Shown here piece after piece: positions 18,070 through 26,767 of a DNA stretch of 60,767 bases (positions are counted from its first letter, which is position 1; every line of letters begins with the position of its first letter). Both the position numbers and the translations under genes were made by a program. The notes under the pieces were generated by a model that was not told the DNA's origin, did no database searches, and saw only the letters and a program-made list of their open reading frames with translations. The stretch comes from Clostridia bacterium (GTDB taxonomy: Bacteria > Bacillota > Clostridia > Oscillospirales > Acutalibacteraceae). The stretch is from assembly GCA_017559305.1 (NCBI GenBank), contig JAFYSP010000009.1, positions 1-60,767 of the forward strand, written 5' to 3'.

Positions 18070-18900
18070 TTACTCAACTGTGAATTCTCGCAAGGTTGTC
18101 ATACCCGTTACGTACTGCTTGATTTTGCTGTCATTCGGGGATTCAAAATCAAAGTGAAGGTGACCGCAAACGGTGCACTTTATTTCGGGGCAATTTCTTA
18201 TGAATTCCGCCGCTTCTTTTGTGGTTTCATCGGCTTGTTGCTCGAATTTTATAAATTCTCTTTGACTATTCATCAAACTGTCAGGAATTGAAAGCAAAGC
18301 GCCGCCCATTCTTTCGTACAGTTTTTGCTCGTACAAAGGTATATGCATAAAAAGAATAATAGGTTTACCCTTTGCCGCAACACTTTTGAGTTTTGCAAAA
18401 TTTTCGGCAGAAATCCTATAGTCATAATTATTTATACCTACAAGGTTTACGCCGTTTATCTCACGCAAAAAGAAATCTATATCGTTAGTAAAATATTCGT
18501 TGGTTGATGCGAGATTTTTTTGCTTATTATAAAGGTCGAGTGTGAAATCTTCCTCGCAAAAAACGTTGTTTGGACAGGTGTGAATTTCGTGGTTTCCCGC
18601 TATGAAAAGCATTTCGGTTTTCTCTGCGAATTGCTTTGATTTATTGAGGTTTGCAGGGGTTATAAAATCAACGAGATCGCCTGTATGGACAAGGAGGTAT
18701 CCCGTCTTTTCGCAATAGTTTTGAGCAAATTCCAGACACTCGTCGGCAGTGCTGAAATAGGCATTTCTTCTTTGCTTTGCAAAAGCCACTCGCTCGGCAG
18801 AATCGCTACTATCCGTAATGGTTAAATGAGTATCTGTCATGTGCAAAAACTTAAACGGCTTTTGAGCGCCCACCTTCAGGGTGTTTTCAACTATTTTCAA
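18070..18900 (-). CDS. Metallophosphoesterase
   Basis: Calcineurin-like phosphoesterase of 276 residues. All the dinuclear-metal motifs are visible: MTDTH, HTGDLVD, AGNHE, FMHIPL and GHLHF. It has no signal peptide. The start is taken as TTG at 18900 because GGGGGAAAGG lies just upstream on the minus strand; an upstream in-frame TTG at 18960 has no ribosome site. It is the first gene of the pair with the XRE-GH51 fusion. Substrate could be a phosphodiester, cyclic nucleotide or protein; context does not decide. Confidence 0.85.
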   Translation of the reverse strand: MKIVENTLKVGAQKPFKFLHMTDTHLTITDSSDSAERVAFAKQRRNAYFSTADECLEFAQNYCEKTGYLLVHTGDLVDFITPANLNKSKQFAEKTEMLFIAGNHEIHTCPNNVFCEEDFTLDLYNKQKNLASTNEYFTNDIDFFLREINGVNLVGINNYDYRISAENFAKLKSVAAKGKPIILFMHIPLYEQKLYERMGGALLSIPDSLMNSQREFIKFEQQADETTKEAAEFIRNCPEIKCTVCGHLHFDFESPNDSKIKQYVTGMTTLREFTVE

Positions 18901-18983
18901 GACCTTTCCCCCTATTTCATTATTTGATTTGATTCTAACATACAGGGGTTGAATTTTCAAGAAATTAAACTAATAGTAGAATA

Positions 18984-19014
18984 AAAAAGCCGCCTTATTT
19001 CAGGCGGTCTTTTT
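18984..19014 (-). terminator. Terminator of the membrane protein gene
   Basis: On the minus strand GACCGCCT / AGGCGGC is followed by a T run. Confidence 0.75.
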
Positions 19015-19016
19015 AA

Positions 19017-20057
19017 TTATTCTGCTTTTTCTTCTGTGTCAAGTGTTTGCTCTACGGGTGCGGTTTCTTCGGCCTGAGCAAATTCTTCGACTGCAGGTGC
19101 TTCGGTTACAGGTGCGTAATTCACAGTTGCGGCTGCTTTTTTACGTTTTGCAAGAAATACTCTGCCAACTATGAATGCGGCAATAAACAATACTGTGAGT
19201 ACCGAAAGAATTATCCCAACCTTAATGATAGACTCTTGAACCACGCCGATTGCAGGTACTGCTATAACGTTTGCCTCTGGGGCAGATGCAAGAATTTCTT
19301 CAAGCAGCGGACCTGTAAGCACAGATCCGAGCGCAAAGGTTACCGCAGTGCCTAAAAGGTTAACTACTCCGAGCCACATAAAGCCCTTGAATCTCGGCCA
19401 ACGGCAACCGTATATGAGCAATGAAAGGACTGCAATAGTAATCCAAACGGCTGCTGTCAAGGTTCCGTTTTGTACGTATCTTATGGTTTCGATAACCTGA
19501 GTATCAACAGACTGAACAATCACTTCTTTTACGTCGGGAAGATATGAAACGATTTCTTCAGCATTTGTATTCACGTATTCGGTAATTCCTGTTTTTACAT
19601 CTTCCTTGACGGTTTCAATAGGAACGTCTTGTGGAATTTGTTCTTCGGGAATAAACTGGAATGCAATGTTTACAAGGTCATCTATATTTTCGTTTGCTAT
19701 TTGCTTTATTGCATCAGCATTAAGATAACTTGCATCCATATCACCTGCGAGTGCGGCTTCAACCTCTTTGACATAAAGTTCAACAACCGAGCCGACCGCT
19801 TCTGTTTCCATTATATTGGATATTGCATCAGCGGGAATTCCGTATTCAGACATTGAATTTTCTACGTCGATACCATTGTCAACAAGAAATTTTTCATAAT
19901 CTATGTTTTTAATGACAGTATGTATTGTTTCAGGTTTGACAAGATCTGATGCCGCTGTAAACACAGGAGACACGATAATTACCGCAAGAAGAACAATACT
20001 TAAAATGATTGAAAAAAGAATACCAAAAATATTGCCTATGATTTTTAACGCTTTCAT
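19017..20057 (-). CDS. Uncharacterised membrane protein
   Basis: Not recognised as a named family. The 346-residue product has one N-terminal hydrophobic segment (about 6-32), an acidic extracytoplasmic-type region (about 35-200) with EDVKTGITEYVNTNAEEIV, then three membrane helices and an Ala/Glu-rich low-complexity tail. The ATG at 20057 has AAGGAGTGG upstream; the frame could be extended to 20162 but without a ribosome site. It has its own promoter (20086-20114) and terminator, so it is monocistronic. Conserved architecture of this sort is common in Clostridia, but no function is known. Confidence 0.7.
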   Translation of the reverse strand: MKALKIIGNIFGILFSIILSIVLLAVIIVSPVFTAASDLVKPETIHTVIKNIDYEKFLVDNGIDVENSMSEYGIPADAISNIMETEAVGSVVELYVKEVEAALAGDMDASYLNADAIKQIANENIDDLVNIAFQFIPEEQIPQDVPIETVKEDVKTGITEYVNTNAEEIVSYLPDVKEVIVQSVDTQVIETIRYVQNGTLTAAVWITIAVLSLLIYGCRWPRFKGFMWLGVVNLLGTAVTFALGSVLTGPLLEEILASAPEANVIAVPAIGVVQESIIKVGIILSVLTVLFIAAFIVGRVFLAKRKKAAATVNYAPVTEAPAVEEFAQAEETAPVEQTLDTEEKAE

Positions 20058-20085
20058 TTTTACCACTCCTTTTTGTGATAATTCA

Positions 20086-20114
20086 AGTATACCACCACAG
20101 GAAAATAAATTCAA
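20086..20114 (-). promoter_or_regulatory. Sigma-A promoter of the membrane protein gene
   Basis: On the minus strand TTGAAT, 17 bases, TATACT; the transcript would start about 20 bases before AAGGAG and the ATG at 20057. Confidence 0.65.
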
Positions 20115-20155
20115 GGAATTTATGACATTTACGACCAAAACGCACCTAAAAACTC

Positions 20156-20184
20156 TTGACATATACTATTAGAATTGGTATTCT
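20156..20184 (+). promoter_or_regulatory. Promoter of tRNA-Leu
   Basis: TTGACA (20156-20161), 17-base spacer, TATTCT (20179-20184). The tRNA begins about 29 bases downstream. Confidence 0.75.
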
Positions 20185-20212
20185 TATTGAGTACCTTTTG
20201 ATAAACAAATAT

Positions 20213-20297
20213 GCGGGTATGGTGAAATTGGCAAACACGCTAGATTCAGGTTCTAGTGTCGCAAGACTTGCAGGTTCAAGTCCTGTTACCCGCACCA
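20213..20297 (+). tRNA. tRNA-Leu (anticodon CAG)
   Basis: An 85-base type II tRNA with CCA encoded. Acceptor arms are GCGGGTA and TACCCGC. The anticodon stem CTAGA/TCTAG encloses TTCAGGT, giving anticodon CAG. The long variable arm and the TTCAAGTC T-loop agree with leucine. Confidence 0.96.
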
Positions 20298-20302
20298 TGT
20301 TG

Positions 20303-20344
20303 AATGTTCATAACGGACTCGACCGTTATGAACATTCTTTTTTT
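20303..20344 (+). terminator. Terminator of tRNA-Leu
   Basis: A perfect 14-bp stem AATGTTCATAACGG / CCGTTATGAACATT is followed by a T run. Confidence 0.9.
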
Positions 20345-20409
20345 ATTTTGAGCAAGTTTTTGGGTATTAGGGGGCAACCCTAACAAGTGTGGATATCCAC
20401 CCACGATGC

Positions 20410-20438
20410 TTGCAAGAAAAAAGATTTTGTGATAATAT
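20410..20438 (+). promoter_or_regulatory. Promoter of the 452-residue membrane protein gene
   Basis: TTGCAA, 17-base spacer, TAATAT, about 40 bases before the GAGGAGGG ribosome site. Confidence 0.6.
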
Positions 20439-20479
20439 ATATGCGTTAACATTCAGATGTGGTTTTGAGGAGGGATAAG

Positions 20480-21838
20480 ATGTTTGCTAATGAATTTATA
20501 TTGCTTTGCAAAGATTTTGCTAAAAAAAGAAACGATGTTTTAAGCGAAACATTTGAAGAAACCAAAAAAATTTGCAAATATACAATAGAATGTTACGGTT
20601 ATATTTTAGAATTTCGATATATCAAAAAGGAATCTGCTTTTTTCAAGCCAAGCTCTCTTTATTGCGTGATTCGCCTTAGGAAAAATAGTGTTGTATACTA
20701 CCATTTGACCGACATAATTCCTTTCTTGGAACATAAAACCTTCAAGTCTTGTTATTTTTGGAACATAGAAAGCCCCGAAAGATTAAACAGTTGTTTCGAA
20801 TGCCTCACATCTAATCTGGAAAAAGTCACATCACAATTATCTCCATATTTGTTAGATGACTCTATCCTCATGGAAGCGCTTTTCGAAAATTATAAAACAA
20901 TATATAACCTTAAAGAAGCAGATATTGATTTCGATAAAATTGAAAACCACGAGGATTATGCCCAGTCTTACTTTCTATCTTTGCAAAATATGCGAGATGG
21001 ATATATTTTTTCGAGATATTGTAATTTTGCTCCTTACGCTTTACTGCTCAAAAACAATGTCGATAAGGCATTAGAAAAGTATGAAAAACTTAATCAAAAA
21101 AACAAACTTCTCGAATATGAAAAGCATTTAATAAACCACATCATTAATTCAGAAAATTGTGAATTTAATGCATTCGAATCGTCTTGTGATACTTCTGCTG
21201 CTGAAAAACTTATAACTCCACTATCAGGATTATTAGAGTTCGCTATTATTTTTGCCATTTCATCGATTTTCTTTTGCGGTGTTTTTGCTATTTGCAATTT
21301 AATAATTTCTATTAATACACTAGTTGTATTGTCTGCACCATGGTATTTAGGATTTCTTTGTGCGGGACTCTGTTCTGTTTTTGGTACAATCGCTCTTGTT
21401 TCAAATAAACCTTTTCCAAATAAGTACCTTACTAAAAAAGAAAGAAAAGATTTTTCAAACATATTGATTTCTAAAGGTGTTAAAAAATTCTCTTGCATAA
21501 TTTTTGCCCTTTCTATTGCGGTGTCAATGTTTTTTGCAATTATGATTTTGATTTCAAATGTTAGATTTTATGACGATAAAATATCCTTCGAAAACAAAAC
21601 TTACCATTATGATAATGTCGACAGTGTTTATTACATAGAATCAAGATATAATGTTTATGATGAAAGAATAGAGCGTGCGTCGTATGTAATTTTGTTTGAT
21701 GATAAAACTTCTCTTGATTTGGATGGTTTCACTTCAATTCAATTTACTGAACAAGAAGTTTTGCCATTGTTAAGTAAAAAGGGAATCAATATTAAAAGTG
21801 CTATGTCCGAAAAAGAATTACCTTGGTATACAGAATAA
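20480..21838 (+). CDS. Hypothetical membrane protein
   Basis: No family recognised. The 452-residue product starts with a soluble region (1-245) rich in Tyr, Phe and Lys. Three hydrophobic segments follow (about 252-278, 286-307 and 337-360), then a C-terminal domain of about 90 residues rich in beta strands. GAGGAGGG before the ATG at 20480 fixes the start. Codon use is visibly more A+T-rich than in the metabolic genes around it, and it lies directly behind a tRNA gene, so recent acquisition is possible. It has its own promoter and terminator. Confidence 0.65.
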   Translation: MFANEFILLCKDFAKKRNDVLSETFEETKKICKYTIECYGYILEFRYIKKESAFFKPSSLYCVIRLRKNSVVYYHLTDIIPFLEHKTFKSCYFWNIESPERLNSCFECLTSNLEKVTSQLSPYLLDDSILMEALFENYKTIYNLKEADIDFDKIENHEDYAQSYFLSLQNMRDGYIFSRYCNFAPYALLLKNNVDKALEKYEKLNQKNKLLEYEKHLINHIINSENCEFNAFESSCDTSAAEKLITPLSGLLEFAIIFAISSIFFCGVFAICNLIISINTLVVLSAPWYLGFLCAGLCSVFGTIALVSNKPFPNKYLTKKERKDFSNILISKGVKKFSCIIFALSIAVSMFFAIMILISNVRFYDDKISFENKTYHYDNVDSVYYIESRYNVYDERIERASYVILFDDKTSLDLDGFTSIQFTEQEVLPLLSKKGINIKSAMSEKELPWYTE

Positions 21839-21867
21839 CACCCGAATCCGTTAAGAATAACCGCACC

Positions 21868-21901
21868 AAAAATCCCGTTCACGTAAGTGGGCGGGATTTT
21901 T
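21868..21901 (+). terminator. Terminator after the 452-residue membrane protein gene
   Basis: AAAAATCCCG / CGGGATTTTT stem with an inner hairpin region and a T-rich tail. Confidence 0.65.
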
Positions 21902-21902
21902 A

Positions 21903-21993
21903 CTTATTACTTCTTACCTCTTCACTCTTACCTCAACCAAAAACCTTACGGGACTTTTGGGAAGTAATAAGTAAGAAGTAATAGGTAATAAGT
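21903..21993. repeat. Inverted arrangement of the AAGTAAT/GGTAAG repeat
   Basis: The left arm TTACTTATTACTTCTTACC and the right arm GAAGTAATAAGTAAGAAGTAA are roughly reverse complements, flanking about 35 bases. The vocabulary matches the tract at 965-1012. It resembles a small non-coding mobile or palindromic repeat element. Confidence 0.5.
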
Positions 21994-21994
21994 A

Positions 21995-22023
21995 TTGCAC
22001 CTCCACCGCTTTTATGCTATAAT
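21995..22023 (+). promoter_or_regulatory. Promoter of the 128-residue hypothetical gene
   Basis: TTGCAC, 17 bases, TATAAT, only 21 bases before the start codon at 22044, so the leader is very short. Confidence 0.7.
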
Positions 22024-22043
22024 ACACCCAAGAGGTGAATTAT

Positions 22044-22430
22044 ATGAAATTGTTTAATTCTTTTAAAATAAACAAGGAACTTATTAACCAAACAGAATTT
22101 GTAAATGTTTATTCTGTAAAAAGTGATGAAAAAGAGTATACAATCATTATTCCTAAGAAAAGAGCCAATAACAAAACTATAATTCATTTTGTTGATAATA
22201 CTATTTGTTGGGAGCAAATCCCTCGGTTCCCTCGACTTGCAGGAAGACAATATGGTGAGAGAATACCGATTTATAAATTTGATGATAATAAATTTTTGAA
22301 TACTATATTTGTTCTTAAAGGTGTTCCGCTTGGCGACGATGGATTAGACAATGGTATTTTTAGAAGCTCAAAAAAGTATGATGAGAATTATGTTAATTGT
22401 ATAACTTATAAGAGATTTAAAAAAATGTAA
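22044..22430 (+). CDS. Hypothetical protein
   Basis: A 128-residue soluble protein of unknown family, rich in Lys, Asn, Ile and Phe. No signal peptide, membrane helix or catalytic motif is evident. The ATG at 22044 follows AAGAGG at about 9 bases; the GTG at 22035 would overlap that site. The A+T-rich composition matches the gene before it rather than the metabolic genes, so it may be part of the same acquired segment. It has its own near-consensus promoter, which supports it being a real gene. Confidence 0.55.
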   Translation: MKLFNSFKINKELINQTEFVNVYSVKSDEKEYTIIIPKKRANNKTIIHFVDNTICWEQIPRFPRLAGRQYGERIPIYKFDDNKFLNTIFVLKGVPLGDDGLDNGIFRSSKKYDENYVNCITYKRFKKM

Positions 22431-22492
22431 GATAATCATCGGTTTTCAGGCACATTTCATTCGTGTCATTAAGCTCAAACTACCCAGTCGAG

Positions 22493-22533
22493 AGCCTCGA
22501 CACGCTTTTTCGCGTGCTGAGGTTCTTCTTTTT
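22493..22533 (+). terminator. Hairpin terminator downstream of the 128-residue gene
   Basis: AGCCTCgACACGC / GCGTGCtGAGGTT imperfect stem with a T-rich tail. It is 60 bases past the stop codon. Confidence 0.55.
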
Positions 22534-22580
22534 TATAGTTTTCACCTCGCGTTTATGGTTGGTTATGAAAACTCATACCA

Positions 22581-22613
22581 AAGTTCCTTGTTCTTCGAAA
22601 CAAGGAGCTTTTA
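22581..22613. terminator. Second hairpin before the next gene
   Basis: TTCCTTGTT / AACAAGGA stem with a short T-rich tail. The 270 bases between the two hypothetical genes contain only these two hairpins and a promoter. Confidence 0.45.
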
Positions 22614-22644
22614 TTTAGGCACTGGTTTATATAAAAATCGGGTA

Positions 22645-22672
22645 TTGTAAAAATGATTGGTTGTGATATAAT
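22645..22672 (+). promoter_or_regulatory. Promoter of the small membrane-anchored protein gene
   Basis: TTGTAA, 16 bases, TATAAT, about 31 bases before the ATG at 22704. Confidence 0.6.
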
Positions 22673-22703
22673 AAACTTAATCAAAAAGTTTTGGGAGTTT
22701 TTT

Positions 22704-23120
22704 ATGAAAAGTAATGTTGCGAAGACGGTCTTTACTTTATTGACCCTTTTGATAACAATTGTAAATATAGTTTTGTTCATCGTGGACAACAGTTATTACA
22801 CGCTTGACAAGTTGCCCCAAGGAAGTTTTTACTCCTCTACTGCAGGTGACGGACTTGACAAGCCTTACGTCGTTACCTTTTATGTTGTTAACGCCGGCGG
22901 CAGACTTGGAAGTGCCGTAAGAGCAGAAGCCAAAGAACTTGAAACCGGAAAATCATACAACGTGTATTGGGAGACAAATGCATCTGCTACTCCTCTTTAC
23001 TCTTGGATTTCAGACACACAAATGATTATTAACGATCACGCTATTGAACTGACTCCCGACGGTGTACACTTTGATTCTAGAACTTATGAGGCACAGCCCT
23101 CGCTTTTTGATGCAAAATAA
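22704..23120 (+). CDS. Small membrane-anchored protein, possibly DUF5412-like
   Basis: A 138-residue protein with one N-terminal hydrophobic segment (about 7-27) and an extracytoplasmic beta-rich domain containing YVVNAGGRLGSAVRAEA and NVYWETNAS. This resembles small DUF5412-type proteins, but the match is from memory and weak. TGGGAG precedes the ATG at 22704; the in-frame ATG at 22653 would be too close to the promoter. G+C looks closer to the rest of the chromosome than the two genes before it. No function is known. Confidence 0.6.
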   Translation: MKSNVAKTVFTLLTLLITIVNIVLFIVDNSYYTLDKLPQGSFYSSTAGDGLDKPYVVTFYVVNAGGRLGSAVRAEAKELETGKSYNVYWETNASATPLYSWISDTQMIINDHAIELTPDGVHFDSRTYEAQPSLFDAK

Positions 23121-23133
23121 ACAAGCATAATTA

Positions 23134-23165
23134 AAATCGCCTTCCTTTTGGAAGGCGATTTTTTA
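23134..23165. terminator. Bidirectional terminator between convergent genes
   Basis: A perfect AAATCGCCTTCC / GGAAGGCGATTT stem has T runs on both strands. It ends one base before the phosphate transporter stop codon. Confidence 0.85.
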
Positions 23166-24911
23166 TTAAGCGATTGTATATTTTTCGGTATACTCTGTAT
23201 AAAGTTCTTTATACTTATCACTACCGTATTTGAACTCCTTATGCACCTTATGGAAACTCATATCGTTTTGCGCCATGTCAATTACGCAACCTGCGATATT
23301 CGAGCAATGGTCGGAAATTCTTTCAAGGTTTGTAAGCAAATCGGACCAGATAAATCCTGCATCGATGGAGCAATTTCCCTGCTGCATTCTCAAAATATGA
23401 TTTGTACGCAAGGTTTCTTTAAGGTCATCAATTATCTGCTCAAGAGGTTCAACTCTATATGCGGATTCAATATCATTGTCGATAAACGCTTTATGCGCAA
23501 GGTCGGTAATTTCTTCGACCGCAGATATTACAACATTAAGTTCTGCCGCTGCGGCATCGGTAAGCATAATCTTTTTATCACGCATTTCTTCTGCCGATTC
23601 TACGATATTTAAACTGTGGTCGGAAATACGTTCAAAGTCACCGATAACCTTTAACAGTTTTGCCGCCTCGGTGCTGTCGGCATCTGTGACTTGTGCTGAA
23701 GAAAGTTTTACAAGGTATGATCCGAGTTTATCCTCATATTTATCGGTTTTATCCTCCAGTTCACGAATTTCTTCCGCTACAGAAGAGGAGTATGACTGAA
23801 GAGTACCAAGTGCTTTTTTTAGTCCTTGAACTGCGCCATCTGCCATTTCAGCGGTTACCTTATGACAAACATTAAGAGCCAAGGGTGGAGTCGCAAGAAG
23901 TCTTTCATCCAGTTCGTTGACAACCTCTTGCTCTTTTGCATCGGGAATAAGCTTTGTAACAAGCTTTTCAAGTGCTCCGGCAAAAGGCAACAAAAGAACT
24001 GTACAAGCTATATTAAATATAGAGTGAACCATCGCTATTGTCAGCTCGTTTGCATTTTGCATAAGCACTGCAGGGGAAAATACATATTTTGCAGCGCTGT
24101 AAATTGCAAGCATTACCGATGTGCCGATAATATTAAAGGTAAGGTGCACGGTTGCGGCTCTTTTTGCATTTCTGTTCGCTCCGAAGGAGGAAAGCATAGC
24201 GGTGATGCAGGTGCCGATATTTTGACCCATAATAATCGGAATTGTGGCGCCTATACTTACCTTTCCGGTTGCAGAAAGAGCTTGTAAAATACCAACAGAT
24301 GCCGAGCTTGACTGAATAATTGCAGTTACAACTGCGCCGACCACAACACCGAGTATCGGATTTTCAAAGAGCAAGAAGAGATTTGCAAATTCAGGAACAT
24401 TTGCAAGTCCCTCAACTGAGTTTGACATTGTATCCATACCAAACATAAGCGTTGCAAATCCGAGTAAAATTGTACCTGTATCCTTGTTCTTATTAGATTT
24501 CAAAAACATTGTCATAACAATGCCTATAACAGCAAGTACCGGTGTAAAGGACGTGGGTTTTAAGAGTTTTATAAAAAGGTTGTCACCCTCAATACCCGCA
24601 AGTGACAAAATCCAAGCGGTAACAGTTGTACCAATATTTGCGCCCATTATAACATTTATAGCATGGCGCAATTTCATGACACCCGAGTTTACAAAACCGA
24701 CAACCATGACTGTAGTCGCTGACGAGCTTTGTATAACGGCGGTGACAGCAAGACCTGTTAATAACCCTGTATACCATTTAGATGTGAGTTTTTCGAGCAG
24801 ATTGCGAAGTCCCGAACCTGCACGGCGCTCCAATGCTTGTCCCATTATATTCATACCGAACAAGAACAGCGAAAGTCCGCCTACGAGTGACAAAATATCA
24901 AATATATCCAT
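23166..24911 (-). CDS. Na/Pi cotransporter family protein with PhoU-like domain
   Basis: Sodium-dependent phosphate transporter in the cytoplasmic membrane. Two inverted Na_Pi_cotrans repeats are visible through the duplicated glutamine-serine motif (TAVIQSSSATTVMVVGF and TAIIQSSSASVGILQAL), with eight or more helices up to about residue 320. A cytoplasmic PhoU-like helical domain (about 350-560) follows. Length 581 residues from the ATG at 24911, chosen because GGAG lies 7 bases upstream; two upstream in-frame ATG codons lack a spaced site. It stands alone. Transport of phosphate is family knowledge. Confidence 0.88.
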   Translation of the reverse strand: MDIFDILSLVGGLSLFLFGMNIMGQALERRAGSGLRNLLEKLTSKWYTGLLTGLAVTAVIQSSSATTVMVVGFVNSGVMKLRHAINVIMGANIGTTVTAWILSLAGIEGDNLFIKLLKPTSFTPVLAVIGIVMTMFLKSNKNKDTGTILLGFATLMFGMDTMSNSVEGLANVPEFANLFLLFENPILGVVVGAVVTAIIQSSSASVGILQALSATGKVSIGATIPIIMGQNIGTCITAMLSSFGANRNAKRAATVHLTFNIIGTSVMLAIYSAAKYVFSPAVLMQNANELTIAMVHSIFNIACTVLLLPFAGALEKLVTKLIPDAKEQEVVNELDERLLATPPLALNVCHKVTAEMADGAVQGLKKALGTLQSYSSSVAEEIRELEDKTDKYEDKLGSYLVKLSSAQVTDADSTEAAKLLKVIGDFERISDHSLNIVESAEEMRDKKIMLTDAAAAELNVVISAVEEITDLAHKAFIDNDIESAYRVEPLEQIIDDLKETLRTNHILRMQQGNCSIDAGFIWSDLLTNLERISDHCSNIAGCVIDMAQNDMSFHKVHKEFKYGSDKYKELYTEYTEKYTIA

Positions 24912-25018
24912 AAACATTCTCCATTTATCCATTGTTTATTTTTACATTCTATAAAAATAATATCACATTTGCTAAAAAAATGGAAGTCGGGTAAATGCAA
25001 AAATGTAATCAAAAATAT

Positions 25019-25696
25019 TTATCGTTTTTTGTCGCGTTTAACCAATGCCGTTTCGCCGTTCTGATCTACCGTGAGCAAAAAGACGTCATCTATTTTGAGT
25101 TTTTCTTTTTCAAGAATTGAATTCAGTTTTTCATTTGTCAGATGAGTAAATTCTAGTTCCTCTTTGCGAAGCACACCGTCGGTAATAACAGGGATTGGTA
25201 GGGCGGCGTGTTGCAACGATGCGCCCACGTCACCCTTAGTGGCATTTTGTTGCTTTGATTTGAGCATAACGCTCATACTACCGTTGGTTTCGAGTATTCC
25301 GTAAGCAACGTCGCTTATATCGAAAACGTTTTCCCCACGAAGCAATTCCATTAGGTCGTCAACCGAAATGCGAAGTTTTTTGAGAAGTTGCTGTTCTATT
25401 TTGCCATCACGTATTATTATTGCTGAATGGCCGTTCATAAGGCGGCGGACAAATATGGATTTAAGCACTATCTTTGAAATCACGAACTCCAAAACCACAA
25501 GTGTCAAAACGGGTATTGCCCCGATTATAATCGGCATATCGGGGTCGACTATCGGCGCTGCGGCAAGGTCGGATATAAGAATGGTAATTACAAGTTCTCC
25601 CGGTTGCATATCTCCTATCTGCCTTTTACCCATTATTCTTATTGAAAATATAACGAATACGTAAACCAATATCGTTCTTAAAAAAGTTTGTGTCAC
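25019..25696 (-). CDS. DUF421 (YetF-like) membrane protein
   Basis: Three N-terminal helices (about 4-80) are followed by the conserved cytoplasmic DUF421 domain with GHSAIIIRDGKIEQQLLKKL and SVDDLMELLR. Length 225 residues, normal for the family. Some members act in spore or envelope functions; the biochemical role is unknown. The start is GTG behind GGCAGGAGTG. It is in the same direction as the DUF368 gene upstream with a 35-base gap, so they are probably cotranscribed. Confidence 0.85.
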   Translation of the reverse strand: MTQTFLRTILVYVFVIFSIRIMGKRQIGDMQPGELVITILISDLAAAPIVDPDMPIIIGAIPVLTLVVLEFVISKIVLKSIFVRRLMNGHSAIIIRDGKIEQQLLKKLRISVDDLMELLRGENVFDISDVAYGILETNGSMSVMLKSKQQNATKGDVGASLQHAALPIPVITDGVLRKEELEFTHLTNEKLNSILEKEKLKIDDVFLLTVDQNGETALVKRDKKR

Positions 25697-25731
25697 GCGG
25701 CATCACTCCTGCCGCTATTTTCCCCATTTTT

Positions 25732-26640
25732 TTACTTTTTATCAAAGTTAAATACACGAATTAAAAGTCCGCCCGAAAGAGTAAATGCAAAAATCAACAA
25801 CCACATAATAAAGTTGCCGCCCGAAAAAACTTTTGTCGCAGGTAAAATTCCGTCAACAACAAGTGTTACTGCCGAGCCGGTTATAAATCCTATTACCGCC
25901 ATATAGACAGACTTTGGATTGCTTTTTAATTCAGCAGATATAAACTTTGATGCCGCAAAAAATCCGAGCGCTCCCCCAATCAGAAAAGGTATCAAAAGCA
26001 AAGTGCCGTCCACAGCCGCTAAAGCAGAACTTTTATCCCACTCAACGATGGATTTTACAAGTCTTGCAGGGCTTCCTGCCGCTTTATAGATGGTGCCGTA
26101 AAAACCTAAAACCATAAGGGTTACCGAGCCTGACACACCCGGTAATGCCATAACTCCCACCGAAACAAATCCGCACAAAAACAGAGCTAAAAGGTCAACA
26201 AACCCTGAAATTGAGGGTATCGTGACCAGATTTCCCGCCCCTGAAAGAGCCGCGCAGAATCTCAATGCAACCACAATCAAAAAACAAGCCGCCGCAATTA
26301 TAATTTGTTTTGGTTTTATTCTGCCGAGCGTTTTTAATTTTGCTACAGGGGTTGGCAAAGAGCCGAGCATTATACCGATGAAAAAGCAATATGAGTACAA
26401 GGGAAATTTGTTGCAGACCTCTAAAACGGGATTGGCGGCAAGTAACACTCCCAAAAGAATTCCCGATACTATCGGCAACAAAAAAAGGATTGACTTTTTG
26501 GTTGATTTTCTTATATTTGATATTGCGAATATCATATCGTCATAAACGCCCGTCACAACGGCAAAAACCGAGCCCGACACTCCCGGTATTATTGCCGCAA
26601 CACCAATTATGATGCCTTTGATTATTAAGGTTATTGCCAT
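25732..26640 (-). CDS. DUF368 family polytopic membrane protein
   Basis: A 302-residue protein with eight or so helices. Two copies of the family signature are visible, IIPGVSGSVFAVVTGVYD near the N-terminus and LPGVSGSVTLMVLGFY near the middle, indicating an internal duplication. DUF368 proteins have been linked to polyprenyl-phosphate recycling in cell-wall synthesis (PopT-type); that role is plausible here but rests on family knowledge. It probably heads an operon with the DUF421 gene. Confidence 0.85.
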   Translation of the reverse strand: MAITLIIKGIIIGVAAIIPGVSGSVFAVVTGVYDDMIFAISNIRKSTKKSILFLLPIVSGILLGVLLAANPVLEVCNKFPLYSYCFFIGIMLGSLPTPVAKLKTLGRIKPKQIIIAAACFLIVVALRFCAALSGAGNLVTIPSISGFVDLLALFLCGFVSVGVMALPGVSGSVTLMVLGFYGTIYKAAGSPARLVKSIVEWDKSSALAAVDGTLLLIPFLIGGALGFFAASKFISAELKSNPKSVYMAVIGFITGSAVTLVVDGILPATKVFSGGNFIMWLLIFAFTLSGGLLIRVFNFDKK

Positions 26641-26710
26641 TTTATCACCCCATTTTCATACTAATATATGAATGTTTTTCCTGGGGTATGCGGTAATATA
26701 TCAAAGATGC

Positions 26711-26739
26711 TTGATTTTCTCGGTCATTTATTATAAAAT
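26711..26739 (+). promoter_or_regulatory. Promoter of the kinase pair
   Basis: TTGATT, 17 bases, TAAAAT, about 29 bases before the ATG at 26768. Confidence 0.55.
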
Positions 26740-26767
26740 AAATGAAACGATATTTTGGGGGCAGTTT

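Noticed and set aside
22553..22789. Minus-strand frame of 78 codons between the two small hypothetical genes
   Set aside because: It crosses the promoter and start of the gene on the plus strand and has no ribosome site.
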